DNA of 64,000 nt from Chitinophaga rhizophila. GTDB taxonomy: Bacteria; Bacteroidota; Bacteroidia; Chitinophagales; Chitinophagaceae. The DNA is taken from assembly GCF_019492185.1 (NCBI RefSeq), contig NZ_JAICCF010000001.1, positions 992,001-1,056,000 of the forward strand, in the 5' to 3' direction. The translations under genes were made by a program, and so were the position numbers. Shown in pieces: positions 27,297 to 35,645 of the stretch (its first letter is position 1; every line of letters begins with the position of its first letter). Under the pieces are notes generated by a model. That model was not told the origin of the DNA and ran no database searches. It saw only the letters and a program-made list of their open reading frames with translations.

Positions 27297-27770
27297 ATGT
27301 TAGTATTCCTGGACATAGACGGAGTGATGGTTCCTTGTAAAAGCCATAAACTTCCCGACTTTTTAGCGGACGGATTCGCAGCGTTTAGTACCGCAGCGAC
27401 CCGTACACTAAATCGTCTATTATCCGAATACAATGCTACCATTATGTTGACAACGTCTCATAAGGAAAAATATTCCCTTGCCAAGTGGGAAGACATATTT
27501 TCAAAAAGAGGCATCGATGTTACCGGTAAAATCCAGTCTTTACCAGCAAATGTTGATCATCAATCACGCAAAAGCGAACTGATTAATTGGTTTAACCTTC
27601 ATTCACCGGCGAAGGATTTTGTTATCCTCGACGATGACAAAGGATTAAACGACCTTCCAAGATTTTTGAAGGAGCACCTGATACTAACAAGTCCTTACAT
27701 TGGACTTACTGAAAACCATCTGTCAGAAATAGATAGCATGGTGGACACAAACGGCCAGGTTTCTTATTGA
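27297..27770 (+). CDS. HAD-superfamily hydrolase (HAD_SAK-like)
   Basis: 157-residue HAD phosphatase-type protein. The catalytic motif I is FLDIDGVM (nucleophile and acid Asp at 6 and 8), motif II is the Thr/Ser in MLTTSH, and motif IV is VILDDDKG. Its shape resembles HAD domains found in Swiss-army-knife RNA-repair proteins (family PF18143), which would suggest 3'/5' phosphate trimming of RNA ends; that assignment is an inference. It follows the NGHHR gene and ends at a strong terminator. Confidence 0.75.
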   Translation: MLVFLDIDGVMVPCKSHKLPDFLADGFAAFSTAATRTLNRLLSEYNATIMLTTSHKEKYSLAKWEDIFSKRGIDVTGKIQSLPANVDHQSRKSELINWFNLHSPAKDFVILDDDKGLNDLPRFLKEHLILTSPYIGLTENHLSEIDSMVDTNGQVSY

Positions 27771-27792
27771 TTACTCAATAAATTTATTCACT

Positions 27793-27821
27793 CCCATCTT
27801 CAATGAAGGTGGGATTTTTTT
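27793..27821 (+). terminator. Terminator after the HAD gene
   Basis: Nine-bp stem CCCATCTTC / GAAGGTGGG (one G-T pair) with a 3-nt loop, followed by seven T. Confidence 0.85.
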
Positions 27822-27849
27822 GCCTTACGCCGAACTGCCTGTCCCATCC

Positions 27850-28491
27850 TTAAACCCCTTTATAAGTTTCGAACATTTTCATTGGAACTGTAACACCATA
27901 AGCCCTGCCATATCTAACCCTGAATTCATACCACGTCGTACATTGCTTCATAAGTGCAATCGCTTCATCTCTATATAGTTCTAATAATACTACCCCCTCT
28001 GGTGTCAAGTACTGGAAAAACTTATCTATTCGAACGCCACCCGGTACTGCTAATGCCTGTAACGCTGGACGAACATCCGGTTTAAAACGTGAGTAAATCA
28101 CCTGGTTAAATTCATCCCCAACCTCGTAAGGCTTTATGAAAGCATAAGGGTCTTTGTCTGTCCAACCTTTTAGCCGGTACATCTCCGGGAAGAAATCTAT
28201 GCCGCGCCCAAACTTCGGTTCGTAGGGTTGACGTGCAGCTGTAACCATGTCTTTGATTTGCTGCAGGCTGATTATCTTACCACCAATCAGTTCAATCTCC
28301 CTTAAATCCTTCTCCCGTTTTAGCTCGTCGGCCTTCGCTTTATCAGCAGGCGCCTGAATGAGCATCCTAGTTAATAGTGCCCGTTGCTGCTCAAGCTCTT
28401 CCTTCGTCATGTCGGCAGCTTTACGAGGCAGCGGCTGTTTGTCTTGGTTTAGCTCCGGCTGCTTGGAGCTGTCTGTTTCATGTTCTTTCAT
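27850..28491 (-). CDS. P63C-like protein paired with the ImmA-type regulator
   Basis: 213 residues. The N-terminal ~85 are charged and probably flexible or coiled. The C-terminal half (DFFPEMYRLKGWTD ... IYSRFKPDVRPALQALA ... KFFQYLTPEGVVLLELYRDE) resembles the P63C domain seen in phage and plasmid proteins, in the order F-Y-RL-GW, then VY..L.P.V...L, then QWLT. I make this link by pattern only. It begins 9 bp after the stop of the XRE/ImmA gene, so both are in one operon. Function unknown; co-regulation or neutralisation by the protease is plausible. Confidence 0.6.
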   Translation of the reverse strand: MKEHETDSSKQPELNQDKQPLPRKAADMTKEELEQQRALLTRMLIQAPADKAKADELKREKDLREIELIGGKIISLQQIKDMVTAARQPYEPKFGRGIDFFPEMYRLKGWTDKDPYAFIKPYEVGDEFNQVIYSRFKPDVRPALQALAVPGGVRIDKFFQYLTPEGVVLLELYRDEAIALMKQCTTWYEFRVRYGRAYGVTVPMKMFETYKGV

Positions 28492-28500
28492 GCTTGTGTT

Positions 28501-29769
28501 TTAGATATAAACTTCTTGTTTTAGTTTTCTAACCATATCCTCCCGTGATTCTTTAGATTCCCACGGAAACTTAAGGTTACCAACTGCAACATCTGCGGTT
28601 GGATCTAAGAGCTTCGCTCGTCCCCATGCTCTTCTGTCTCCCGTTCCACTATCGAAGGCATCGAAGACATAAATTAGGCTTGGATGCACATGATTTGTAC
28701 GGGCTACTTCATTTATGTACTTATGATCGTTTATGTGCCTTTTAAGAGCGGACGTTTTCTCTTTTGGAAAAAGATACTCACGCGCAAAGTCGTTAGCTAA
28801 TTCCTCCCGGTGCTGAACACTTAATTCATTGCTATCTTCATCTGTTAAATGGTAACAGTTAATTCGGATATCATCCCAATCAAACAACACATGGTAAAGT
28901 TCATGAATAAGGGCAAACCAAAGTGTTGCATAATATCCGCGATAATTAGTCAGTACTATACATGGCTTATCATCAACAGCAAAGGTCGCTCCTCTCAAAT
29001 GAAGAGTCGGTAAAGGAGGCATATAAATTACCGTTATACCTATCCTGTATAGGTTACGAATGACATCAGTTAACCCACGTTCGAGGTTAGTTGAGTACCA
29101 GCGAATTTGAGGAAAGTACTCAATCAAGTGTTGCCGATTATAAGGGTATGGATTAGCTAAATCATCAAAAATAGCGGTCGCTGCTGTAATCCAGGTGGAC
29201 CTAATCATTTGGTTTTTGGGCTGTATGAGGCCCGCACTGAAGGCAACATCACCTCTTTGAGGACGATACTCAAATATGGATTTTAGCCCTAAACGATCTA
29301 GCAAGCGTTTCTCTATCTGCTGAAAATCAGTCACACTGTCAATAAATCCGGCCTTACGAAGTGCAGCTAAGTCAAAGTTGTTTTTGATAAACTGGACCTT
29401 TTCAGGTGAAACTGTTGTAGTCGGAAAGTTCGATTCCAGCGCCAGCATGTATAATTCCACCACCTTCTCTCTGGGTAGCTGTAAGAAACTTGCTAGCTTA
29501 ATAAAATATGTGTAATCAACTGTTTTTTGGGTCCCATCTAGTATGCCAGTTAAAGCCCGATGCTGCATATCCAGTAAACCTGCCACAGCTGTTGCTGACA
29601 TGTCAAGATCCTTGAGCTTTCTTTCAAATAGCTCCCGGAGGCTTTGCGGTTGAAATAACCCTTTCAGTAATGTATCTATTTCGTGATTGCTCATCCCTGC
29701 TTTCTTGGTCCGTTTTAAGTTCTGGAACGAAGATAAGGCCATTTTGGCCTTTTTCAAAGACATGCGCAA
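28501..29769 (-). CDS. XRE-type HTH fused to ImmA/IrrE metallopeptidase
   Basis: 422-residue regulator. Residues about 45-110 form a lambda-repressor-like helix-turn-helix (LDMSATAVAGLLDMQHRALT then GILDGTQ). The C-terminal half holds a zincin active site, HELYH at 289-293, with the downstream glutamate in REELANDFAREYLFP (about 321). ImmA/IrrE proteins cleave repressors to induce mobile elements or stress genes. Fusion to its own HTH suggests a self-contained regulator. It is first in a two-gene operon with the P63C-like gene. Upstream repeats at 29835-29920 may be its operators. Confidence 0.85.
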   Translation of the reverse strand: MRMSLKKAKMALSSFQNLKRTKKAGMSNHEIDTLLKGLFQPQSLRELFERKLKDLDMSATAVAGLLDMQHRALTGILDGTQKTVDYTYFIKLASFLQLPREKVVELYMLALESNFPTTTVSPEKVQFIKNNFDLAALRKAGFIDSVTDFQQIEKRLLDRLGLKSIFEYRPQRGDVAFSAGLIQPKNQMIRSTWITAATAIFDDLANPYPYNRQHLIEYFPQIRWYSTNLERGLTDVIRNLYRIGITVIYMPPLPTLHLRGATFAVDDKPCIVLTNYRGYYATLWFALIHELYHVLFDWDDIRINCYHLTDEDSNELSVQHREELANDFAREYLFPKEKTSALKRHINDHKYINEVARTNHVHPSLIYVFDAFDSGTGDRRAWGRAKLLDPTADVAVGNLKFPWESKESREDMVRKLKQEVYI

Positions 29770-29834
29770 AAAAAAATGCAGAATTACCGGACTATTTTAA
29801 GATAAATATAAATGGTGGGAGCCAGACCTAAAAA

Positions 29835-29920
29835 TCGATAAACATTTCATATAAGCTTGATAAACAGCACATTAATACAGAATTTGTAATTAATTTTATA
29901 ACTTATCAACAATTTGATAA
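29835..29920. promoter_or_regulatory. Candidate operator cluster upstream of the XRE/ImmA gene
   Basis: Within the 294-bp gap 29770-30063, the sequence TCGATAAACA (29835) and TTGATAAACA (29857) recur and are followed by the inverted repeat TTATCAA / TTGATAA (29903-29920, 4-nt loop). The shared TTGATAA core suggests binding sites for the neighbouring HTH protein. The region is AT-rich, so chance occurrence is possible. Confidence 0.3.
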
Positions 29921-30063
29921 TTATTTATGCACCAGGAATCAAAACATAATGAACAGTTATGAATATGTATTAAGAACATGCGGAGTCTTCATTAATTGGA
30001 CAGATTTTTCTCATATAAACATGTTATTTATGGTAATAATATCCTTGCCACTTTAAGATTACC

Positions 30064-31731
30064 TTACTTATTAGACTTATTTAGCTCGTCTAGAAATGTT
30101 TGTAAAAATTCTTTTGGATAAGTTTCTTTATATAGGTCCTTTACTAATATGAAAATATAATCAAGCGCAACTGTACCAAGAAAACATTTGTTCCAGTCAT
30201 CAAAGGAAATAGATGAAATATCCCAATCACTATTCACATTTCTAAAAGTATCCAGGATAATTAGTTTATTATGTAAGTTAAGATCATAATCAGAATGAGC
30301 AAATGCATTACGAAGTGATGGGTAAAATATTGAATTTATGAACGTCCCAAGTTCACAACCACCAGCTTCAAACTTCATTACTATTTCAGAAATTAACTTC
30401 CTCCTGTCTTGTTCCAAAGGTGAGCCAAGGTCACCGTCACCTGAGATGATAATAGATGCATTTCTCAAAAGACGCAAAAATGGTTTAGACTCCCATATCC
30501 AGCTGTATATAAGCAACTCAATTTGTATCCGGATTTCGATTGGCAACTCAACCTTTTTTTCTATGTATATTTCATGAATTACAGAAGCTGTTGTCTGCAG
30601 TCTTGTATCATCTTTAAGAGCTAATGATATAAATTCATTACGTTCAATATCATGCTCTATGTCAAACAACCAATATTCAAAGTATCCTTCAATTGCCTTG
30701 TCACTCATTTTTGAGATTAGACTACGTATCAGCTCCCTTATTTGCACGTCTATTAAAACAAAATCTGACTGGCCAATTTCAGGTTCAACATTTTCCGATG
30801 TCTCACGTTGCTCTGTTTGTTGTTCATGATGCGTTTGAATGTCAGAAGAACTTACCCTTTGAAAATCAAAATCTCCTCTAATATGATCAAAATAGATCGT
30901 CAAAGTGCGACTCTGATCACTTCCAGTTGGCCATTGCACCTGAAAATCGTCACGGCCCCAATCATTTACTATATTTTTTCTTCTCTTGACTTTTTCGTTC
31001 ATAAATGTATAGTCAAACATCACGGAATATATAAACCGCTCTGTCCAACTAGCAAAATCAATTTGGTCAATATCGTGACTTTCTTTTGGACCAACCCTGT
31101 ATGTATGTAGCTCAATTAACTTGTTTAAATCGTTGATCTCAAATTCGGTATGTAAGAATGACTTCCTAATTGAGTTATGAAAGCCCTTATCTATAATGTC
31201 ACCTATTTTAAGACCACCGTTTTTCAATCGCTTCTTCAGCTTTCGAATAAATTTGTTCTTATGGCTTGTAGGCATTGACACTTTCCAACGAAATCCATGT
31301 CCACTAGCTATTTTATCAAGCCGAAATAATTGTTTCAAAAATCTATTGGACTCCCAAATATGGCAATAAATCATCATTTCAAATTGTATTCCCAATGGGT
31401 GATCAATAGTTTGATCTACGTGTTTTCCCATATTGTACACTTTATTAAGGTAAAACTGAGAAAATTCCATTCTGCCATACTCTTTATAATAATCTTGCTT
31501 ATTTGATAGCACGTACGGGTTATGTAGTGGTGGGTCCCAATCTTCGAGGTAGTCAGCATCTGCTAACCAAAGAATATAATTTTCTTGGTCTTTAGCAGCA
31601 CGATCAAACAATTCAGCAACGGCAGTTCGAACTTCTTTTTCGATTTCATTGAAACGGATGCTTGTAATCATATCATACCATTTATCTTTTGTTGCTAATT
31701 TACAAAGCACATGCGCAACCTTTTTGCGCAC
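30064..31731 (-). CDS. Internally duplicated protein with two RX4H motifs (possible double HEPN)
   Basis: 555-residue protein I do not recognise as a named family. It consists of two homologous halves joined by a Gln/Glu-rich linker (about 300-320). Copy 1 contains IQFEMMIYCHIWESNRFLKQ (115-134), IRKSFLHTEF (188-197) and FASWTERFIYSVMFDYTFM (226-244). Copy 2 contains IQIELLIYSWIWESKPFLRL (402-421), LRNAFAHSDY (473-482) and FDDWNKCFLGTVALDYIFI (510-528). R189-H194 and R474-H479 are both R-x4-H in a helical context with polar flanks, as in HEPN ribonucleases. It starts 7 bp after a small HTH gene. A toxin or defence RNase role is inference only. Confidence 0.7.
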   Translation of the reverse strand: MRKKVAHVLCKLATKDKWYDMITSIRFNEIEKEVRTAVAELFDRAAKDQENYILWLADADYLEDWDPPLHNPYVLSNKQDYYKEYGRMEFSQFYLNKVYNMGKHVDQTIDHPLGIQFEMMIYCHIWESNRFLKQLFRLDKIASGHGFRWKVSMPTSHKNKFIRKLKKRLKNGGLKIGDIIDKGFHNSIRKSFLHTEFEINDLNKLIELHTYRVGPKESHDIDQIDFASWTERFIYSVMFDYTFMNEKVKRRKNIVNDWGRDDFQVQWPTGSDQSRTLTIYFDHIRGDFDFQRVSSSDIQTHHEQQTEQRETSENVEPEIGQSDFVLIDVQIRELIRSLISKMSDKAIEGYFEYWLFDIEHDIERNEFISLALKDDTRLQTTASVIHEIYIEKKVELPIEIRIQIELLIYSWIWESKPFLRLLRNASIIISGDGDLGSPLEQDRRKLISEIVMKFEAGGCELGTFINSIFYPSLRNAFAHSDYDLNLHNKLIILDTFRNVNSDWDISSISFDDWNKCFLGTVALDYIFILVKDLYKETYPKEFLQTFLDELNKSNK

Positions 31732-31738
31732 TGCCTAA

Positions 31739-32002
31739 TTATGGCAACCTTTTAATTCGCCTATCTAAATTTTTACTGTCAACCTGCTTCTTAATAGCCA
31801 ATTCTTCTCCACCCATAAAATTGTCCAGCTGCTCCCGCTCATAATAACCAGCGGTATTTTTAAATATCCCAAATTCCTTGCATTTTTGAGCGAATTGGGT
31901 TCGACCTAAATTGCAATATATAAGAGCTTCTTCTGATTTCAGATATGGCTTAAAGCAAATGGCTACTGCCCGCATTACTATCTGTTCTTCCTTTTTCACC
32001 AT
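31739..32002 (-). CDS. Small HTH (excisionase-like) protein upstream of the duplicated RX4H protein
   Basis: 87 residues from the ATG at 32002 (MVKKEEQIVMRAVAICFKPY); the frame is open upstream to 32113, but that extension looks non-coding. The core PYLKSEEALIYCNLGRTQFA then GYYEREQLDNFM follows the helix-turn-helix plus wing pattern of Bacteroidota excisionase/MerR-like small proteins. It ends 7 bp before the 555-residue gene, so the two are probably co-transcribed. It could be an element directionality factor, or the regulator/antitoxin partner of the RX4H protein. Confidence 0.6.
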   Translation of the reverse strand: MVKKEEQIVMRAVAICFKPYLKSEEALIYCNLGRTQFAQKCKEFGIFKNTAGYYEREQLDNFMGGEELAIKKQVDSKNLDRRIKRLP

Positions 32003-32159
32003 TTTTACGATTTTATTGTTAGCGGCAATATGTAAAGAAATAGGATCAAGAAAGTTTCCATGATTACTAGAAACCGGGGCTCGGGATATTATTACCAGTA
32101 ACATCAAAAACATTTGCTGAGGTTATAACAACGTCATTTGGTACTCAAATTACTCAAAC

Positions 32160-32987
32160 ATGTCAATTTTTGAGAAGTTCAGATTTGATACATCACATCC
32201 GCTTTTCCAAAAATACCTCTACCGCAACTTTATCAGTTTGGGAGCCGTTCAACATATCATACCTGATGTGGTTAAAAATTACGTCCTATCACCTGGCGAT
32301 AAAAGGCTCCTGTTACAAAACGGTTACTTAGATTTAGAACCGAATATCACCCTGATACTTGATACCCGGTATGGGTTCCTAGAGATATTAGACAAAAGAG
32401 ATCCCGATAATTGGCTTTGGAATGGACATATAAATACCGATGAATTCCTTTACATCGGGAAAAGTCCTTTGATGATAAATACAGAAGACCGGACGTATCA
32501 AATTTATAAGTCACAGAAAGTATTAACCAACAATTCTGACCTATTTCCATATGAGACCATGAAAAAGTTACTTCCGACTTCAATTATGGGTCAACCGCTT
32601 GAAAGCAGGGATGGTAGCTTGTTATTTCGTTTACTGGAAGTCCAAATGCCGAACAACGTCTGGATAAAGGTCAATGAGAAATCAGGAGAGGTTCTATGCA
32701 GCGCTAATCGCAGCACCTGGTTCCCTGTGTGGCGGGAAGAATGTACTTTTATGGATATTGATTTGCCTATTCATCTGCACCGAGAATACAAACACGACCT
32801 GCCAAAAATACTTCGTCAACAACTCGAAAAAGACAAGTTCTTCTTTCCTTTATTCTTCAGGCCGGGAATAGATGGCAATAATAAATTAAACGTAGAAATC
32901 CCACATAAAGTAAATGCATCTAATCAGATAACTGAACATAAAAGTCAGATCAAGACAAAACGTCCAGGGCTTGACCTAGGGCTATAA
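32160..32987 (+). CDS. Repeat-family protein 1 of 4 (LPD repeat paralogue)
   Basis: 275 residues, no signal peptide or membrane segment. Two diverged copies of a ~110-residue repeat: DTSHPLFQKYL ... IIPDVVKNYVLSPGDKRLLL then QNGYLDL, and a weaker second copy with LLPTSIMGQPLESRDGSLLF then VNEKSGEVL. The C-terminal ~65 residues are basic and unrelated to the repeat. The repeat core ((L/I)PDxx, short gap, K-x2-LL-x2-G, L-x-FD-x3-G-x-L) is reminiscent of DUF3945/DUF4099 segments common on Bacteroidota mobile elements; that is a pattern judgement. It is first of four tandem paralogues ending beside the candidate oriT. Confidence 0.6.
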   Translation: MSIFEKFRFDTSHPLFQKYLYRNFISLGAVQHIIPDVVKNYVLSPGDKRLLLQNGYLDLEPNITLILDTRYGFLEILDKRDPDNWLWNGHINTDEFLYIGKSPLMINTEDRTYQIYKSQKVLTNNSDLFPYETMKKLLPTSIMGQPLESRDGSLLFRLLEVQMPNNVWIKVNEKSGEVLCSANRSTWFPVWREECTFMDIDLPIHLHREYKHDLPKILRQQLEKDKFFFPLFFRPGIDGNNKLNVEIPHKVNASNQITEHKSQIKTKRPGLDLGL

Positions 32988-33131
32988 AGGATTTTATCGG
33001 CTTAGAACCGACACAGTGATTTAATTATTGCTCCTTGACTAATAAAGATAAGAAGACCTATTTATTACTAGAAATTTAGGAAACTTTTCACGCCTAGATT
33101 CTTATTTCATTTGAGGCTAAATAAGAATCTA

Positions 33132-33830
33132 ATGAATCCAGAAATCAAAACCGGCATTCTTGCAATGGATACCAATGATCCCGTCTACATGCGTTTTTTT
33201 TCTGAGACGATTGCAAGTCCTACTACATTATTTCACCAATTGCCAGATATGGTCCACGGCTTATTTATGTCCCAAATGGCAAAAGTCGAATTATTGACAA
33301 CGGGCCGTACGCAGCTGGCGCCTAAAAACTACCTTTTTTTAGAAGAGGAATCCGGCAAGATCCTTCATTCAATGGTAAGGTATCCAAATGAAAATCATAA
33401 ACTCCTCATTTCAAATCGGCAATGCCAATTTGCAAATCGCGCTGAATTTTATATCGACATTCTTAATCCAGGATTAAACGCCTATCTGGAAAATTATGTT
33501 GATAAAATGAAACCAAATGAGATAACACCAATTAGTAATTTAACGGCATTGGTACCTGACAGGTTATTTATTAATCGACTGAGTAATAATCAAAAAGAAA
33601 AATTCATCCGAACGGGGCTGCTTGAATTGAAGGATAACTCCGTGTTATCAGTTGACAGAGACACTGGCAACCTTTTGTTTACCCCAGCAGATAGGTTAAA
33701 GACACATCTATTATACCACGGTGAAGTGGCCTTCAAATACGATGACGAGAAAATCCTCAGACAAAAATCACTCGACATCGTAAAGCAACTTACGAGAGGT
33801 AATAATAAGGGCAATGAAATCTCTCTTTAA
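33132..33830 (+). CDS. Repeat-family protein 2 of 4 (LPD repeat paralogue)
   Basis: 232 residues from the ATG at 33132 (MNPEIKTGILAMDTNDPVYM); a TTG seven codons earlier is possible. Repeat 1: DTNDPVYMRFFSE ... QLPDMVHGLFMSQMAKVELL then TTGRTQLAPKNYLFLEEESG. Repeat 2: DILNPGLNAYLENYV ... LVPDRLFINRLSNNQKEKFI then RTGLLELKDNSVLSVDRDTG. Cytoplasmic by sequence. Function unknown; same family as the genes on both sides. Confidence 0.6.
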   Translation: MNPEIKTGILAMDTNDPVYMRFFSETIASPTTLFHQLPDMVHGLFMSQMAKVELLTTGRTQLAPKNYLFLEEESGKILHSMVRYPNENHKLLISNRQCQFANRAEFYIDILNPGLNAYLENYVDKMKPNEITPISNLTALVPDRLFINRLSNNQKEKFIRTGLLELKDNSVLSVDRDTGNLLFTPADRLKTHLLYHGEVAFKYDDEKILRQKSLDIVKQLTRGNNKGNEISL

Positions 33831-34041
33831 TTCAGTCTTCAAATCCATTTTCTTATAAAATTATTTGACTGACCAAAGATAAGTTCAACTAGGGATATAT
33901 TAATTGATCAGTTTTCGCTGTCCAATTTACTGCCCAATTGTTTCCTGTTTTACCAGCAATAAGTAGAACAAATCGGGAACTTCCAAAGCCGTCCTTTGGA
34001 CCTCAAAACGCAGATCCTTTAAAATTTTAAAAACCAGACAT

Positions 34042-34830
34042 ATGAGTAATAAGCAAATTTTTGAGCAGGAAGATCAACCATATACCGTAAATATTCATCA
34101 TCCAAGTTACGAGGCTTACGTGAATCAGTATATGCGCTATGGATATGGTGAATCAGTTGACATGGATATAAGAACCATTTTACACCTAATTCCGGATACC
34201 ATCAAAGGGTATGAAATTTCTGAGGCAAGTAAAATTGACTTACTTTCAGATTTATTCATCTACCTGGACGAGTTTCTTGTGTTACAATTTGACCCCGAAA
34301 AAGGTCATCTTATTATTGAAAAAGCCGCCATGCTGGAGTCTGATTTTCGAAAACGACTCGTTCCGGTAAAGAATTACGAGTGTGTCTTTATGACGCCCTG
34401 TCCACATACATTGTATATAAACACCTATCATCCCGACTTCGTTGAATATTCAAAAGCGTATTTACACTCAAATGCGCATCCTCAGTTAAACTTACAAAAC
34501 GTGCCAGGTACGATACTAGAATTATTACCTGATAATGTTTTTGGCAACCGGCTTGATGACGTTTCAAAAAGGAAACTTTTTGCAGGATTCACCATTAGTT
34601 TAAATGATCAGAAGCAACTTCAATTTGATACCGCGTCCTATTTATTGCTATGGGCAAATCGAAACCCCGAAAAATCAAATACGGAAAAGCAATGGAACGT
34701 GGTAAAAAGGATGAACTGCCAATACGACTACGAAAAATTGATGGCTCAAGGCGTTGGTTTAAAGAACGACGTTATTACGCAAGTTTCTGTATTCAAGATT
34801 GAAAATAGCAATAACACCTTGCACTTATAA
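34042..34830 (+). CDS. Repeat-family protein 3 of 4 (LPD repeat paralogue)
   Basis: 262 residues. Repeat 1: NIHHPSYEAYVNQYMRYGYG ... LIPDTIKGYEISEASKIDLL then LVLQFDPEKGHLII. Repeat 2: NTYHPDFVEYSKAYL ... LLPDNVFGNRLDDVSKRKLF then KQLQFDTASYLLL. The two repeats are clearer here than in protein 1. The next gene starts 4 bp after its stop, so these two are co-transcribed. Function unknown. Confidence 0.62.
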   Translation: MSNKQIFEQEDQPYTVNIHHPSYEAYVNQYMRYGYGESVDMDIRTILHLIPDTIKGYEISEASKIDLLSDLFIYLDEFLVLQFDPEKGHLIIEKAAMLESDFRKRLVPVKNYECVFMTPCPHTLYINTYHPDFVEYSKAYLHSNAHPQLNLQNVPGTILELLPDNVFGNRLDDVSKRKLFAGFTISLNDQKQLQFDTASYLLLWANRNPEKSNTEKQWNVVKRMNCQYDYEKLMAQGVGLKNDVITQVSVFKIENSNNTLHL

Positions 34831-34834
34831 TTTC

Positions 34835-35593
34835 ATGGATATGAAAGAAGTCCAGCAATCATTTGTTGTTTCGTCCGATGATCCACTGTACAAGGAGTAT
34901 GTTTCAAGGTTTATAGCGAATGGTTACGGCTTGGTTAACGGTATTGACTTAAAATCGATAATGTACATTCTTCCTGATGAAGTTTTGCGCATTGTAATAT
35001 CGGACGAACAAAAGCTGATTTTACTTCAAACAGGAACGACATTACTTAATAAAAATGATAGGCTCCACTTTCGGCCAGATGACGGGAAGTTGCATGTCAT
35101 CTATCAAAACCTGAACAAGTATGATAATCGAGGAACAGAAATCCTTACCTCAGAGTGTCAATTTTATAATCCGAGCCGAAGTATTCTGTACCTAAATACC
35201 GGAAGAAACGATTACCAGGATTGTATAAGACAATGTAGGTCAAAGCAGATGGATTTATCTGTTCCTGAAATAGAATTTAGCATCTCTACATTTCTGCCGG
35301 ACGTGATCATTTCAAATAATATCTCATTGGATGCAAAACTAAAATTGGTACGAACTGGTATCTTAAAATTGCCAGACGAACGAATTCTGATTGCAAACTT
35401 CGATACCGGAAAGCTATATATCTCTAAAGACTTTGTAAAAGACAGGCCAAATAAATCGTCCAACAGATTTCGACTGGTCAAAAGATCGGAAGTGAAATTT
35501 ACCTGGGAATTAAAATCTGAACAAAAGAAAATATTCCAGTTAACTGTAGCGCGAAAGGTATCAAATGATAAGGAAAATCAGCTAATCCCATAA
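34835..35593 (+). CDS. Repeat-family protein 4 of 4 (LPD repeat paralogue)
   Basis: 252 residues from the ATG at 34835 (MDMKEVQQSFVVSSDDPLYK), 4 bp after the previous stop; a TTG inside the previous gene is less likely. Repeat 1: SSDDPLYKEYVSRFIANGYG ... ILPDEVLRIVISDEQKLILL then LHFRPDDGKLHVI. Repeat 2: NTGRNDYQDCIRQ ... FLPDVIISNNISLDAKLKLV then LIANFDTGKLYIS. It ends about 50 bp before the hairpin-rich candidate oriT, so the four genes may lie in the leading region of transfer. Confidence 0.6.
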   Translation: MDMKEVQQSFVVSSDDPLYKEYVSRFIANGYGLVNGIDLKSIMYILPDEVLRIVISDEQKLILLQTGTTLLNKNDRLHFRPDDGKLHVIYQNLNKYDNRGTEILTSECQFYNPSRSILYLNTGRNDYQDCIRQCRSKQMDLSVPEIEFSISTFLPDVIISNNISLDAKLKLVRTGILKLPDERILIANFDTGKLYISKDFVKDRPNKSSNRFRLVKRSEVKFTWELKSEQKKIFQLTVARKVSNDKENQLIP

Positions 35594-35645
35594 ATAAAAT
35601 CGCTTAACTATTCCATCAAAAAAAAGGGAGGACACGCCCTAAAAG

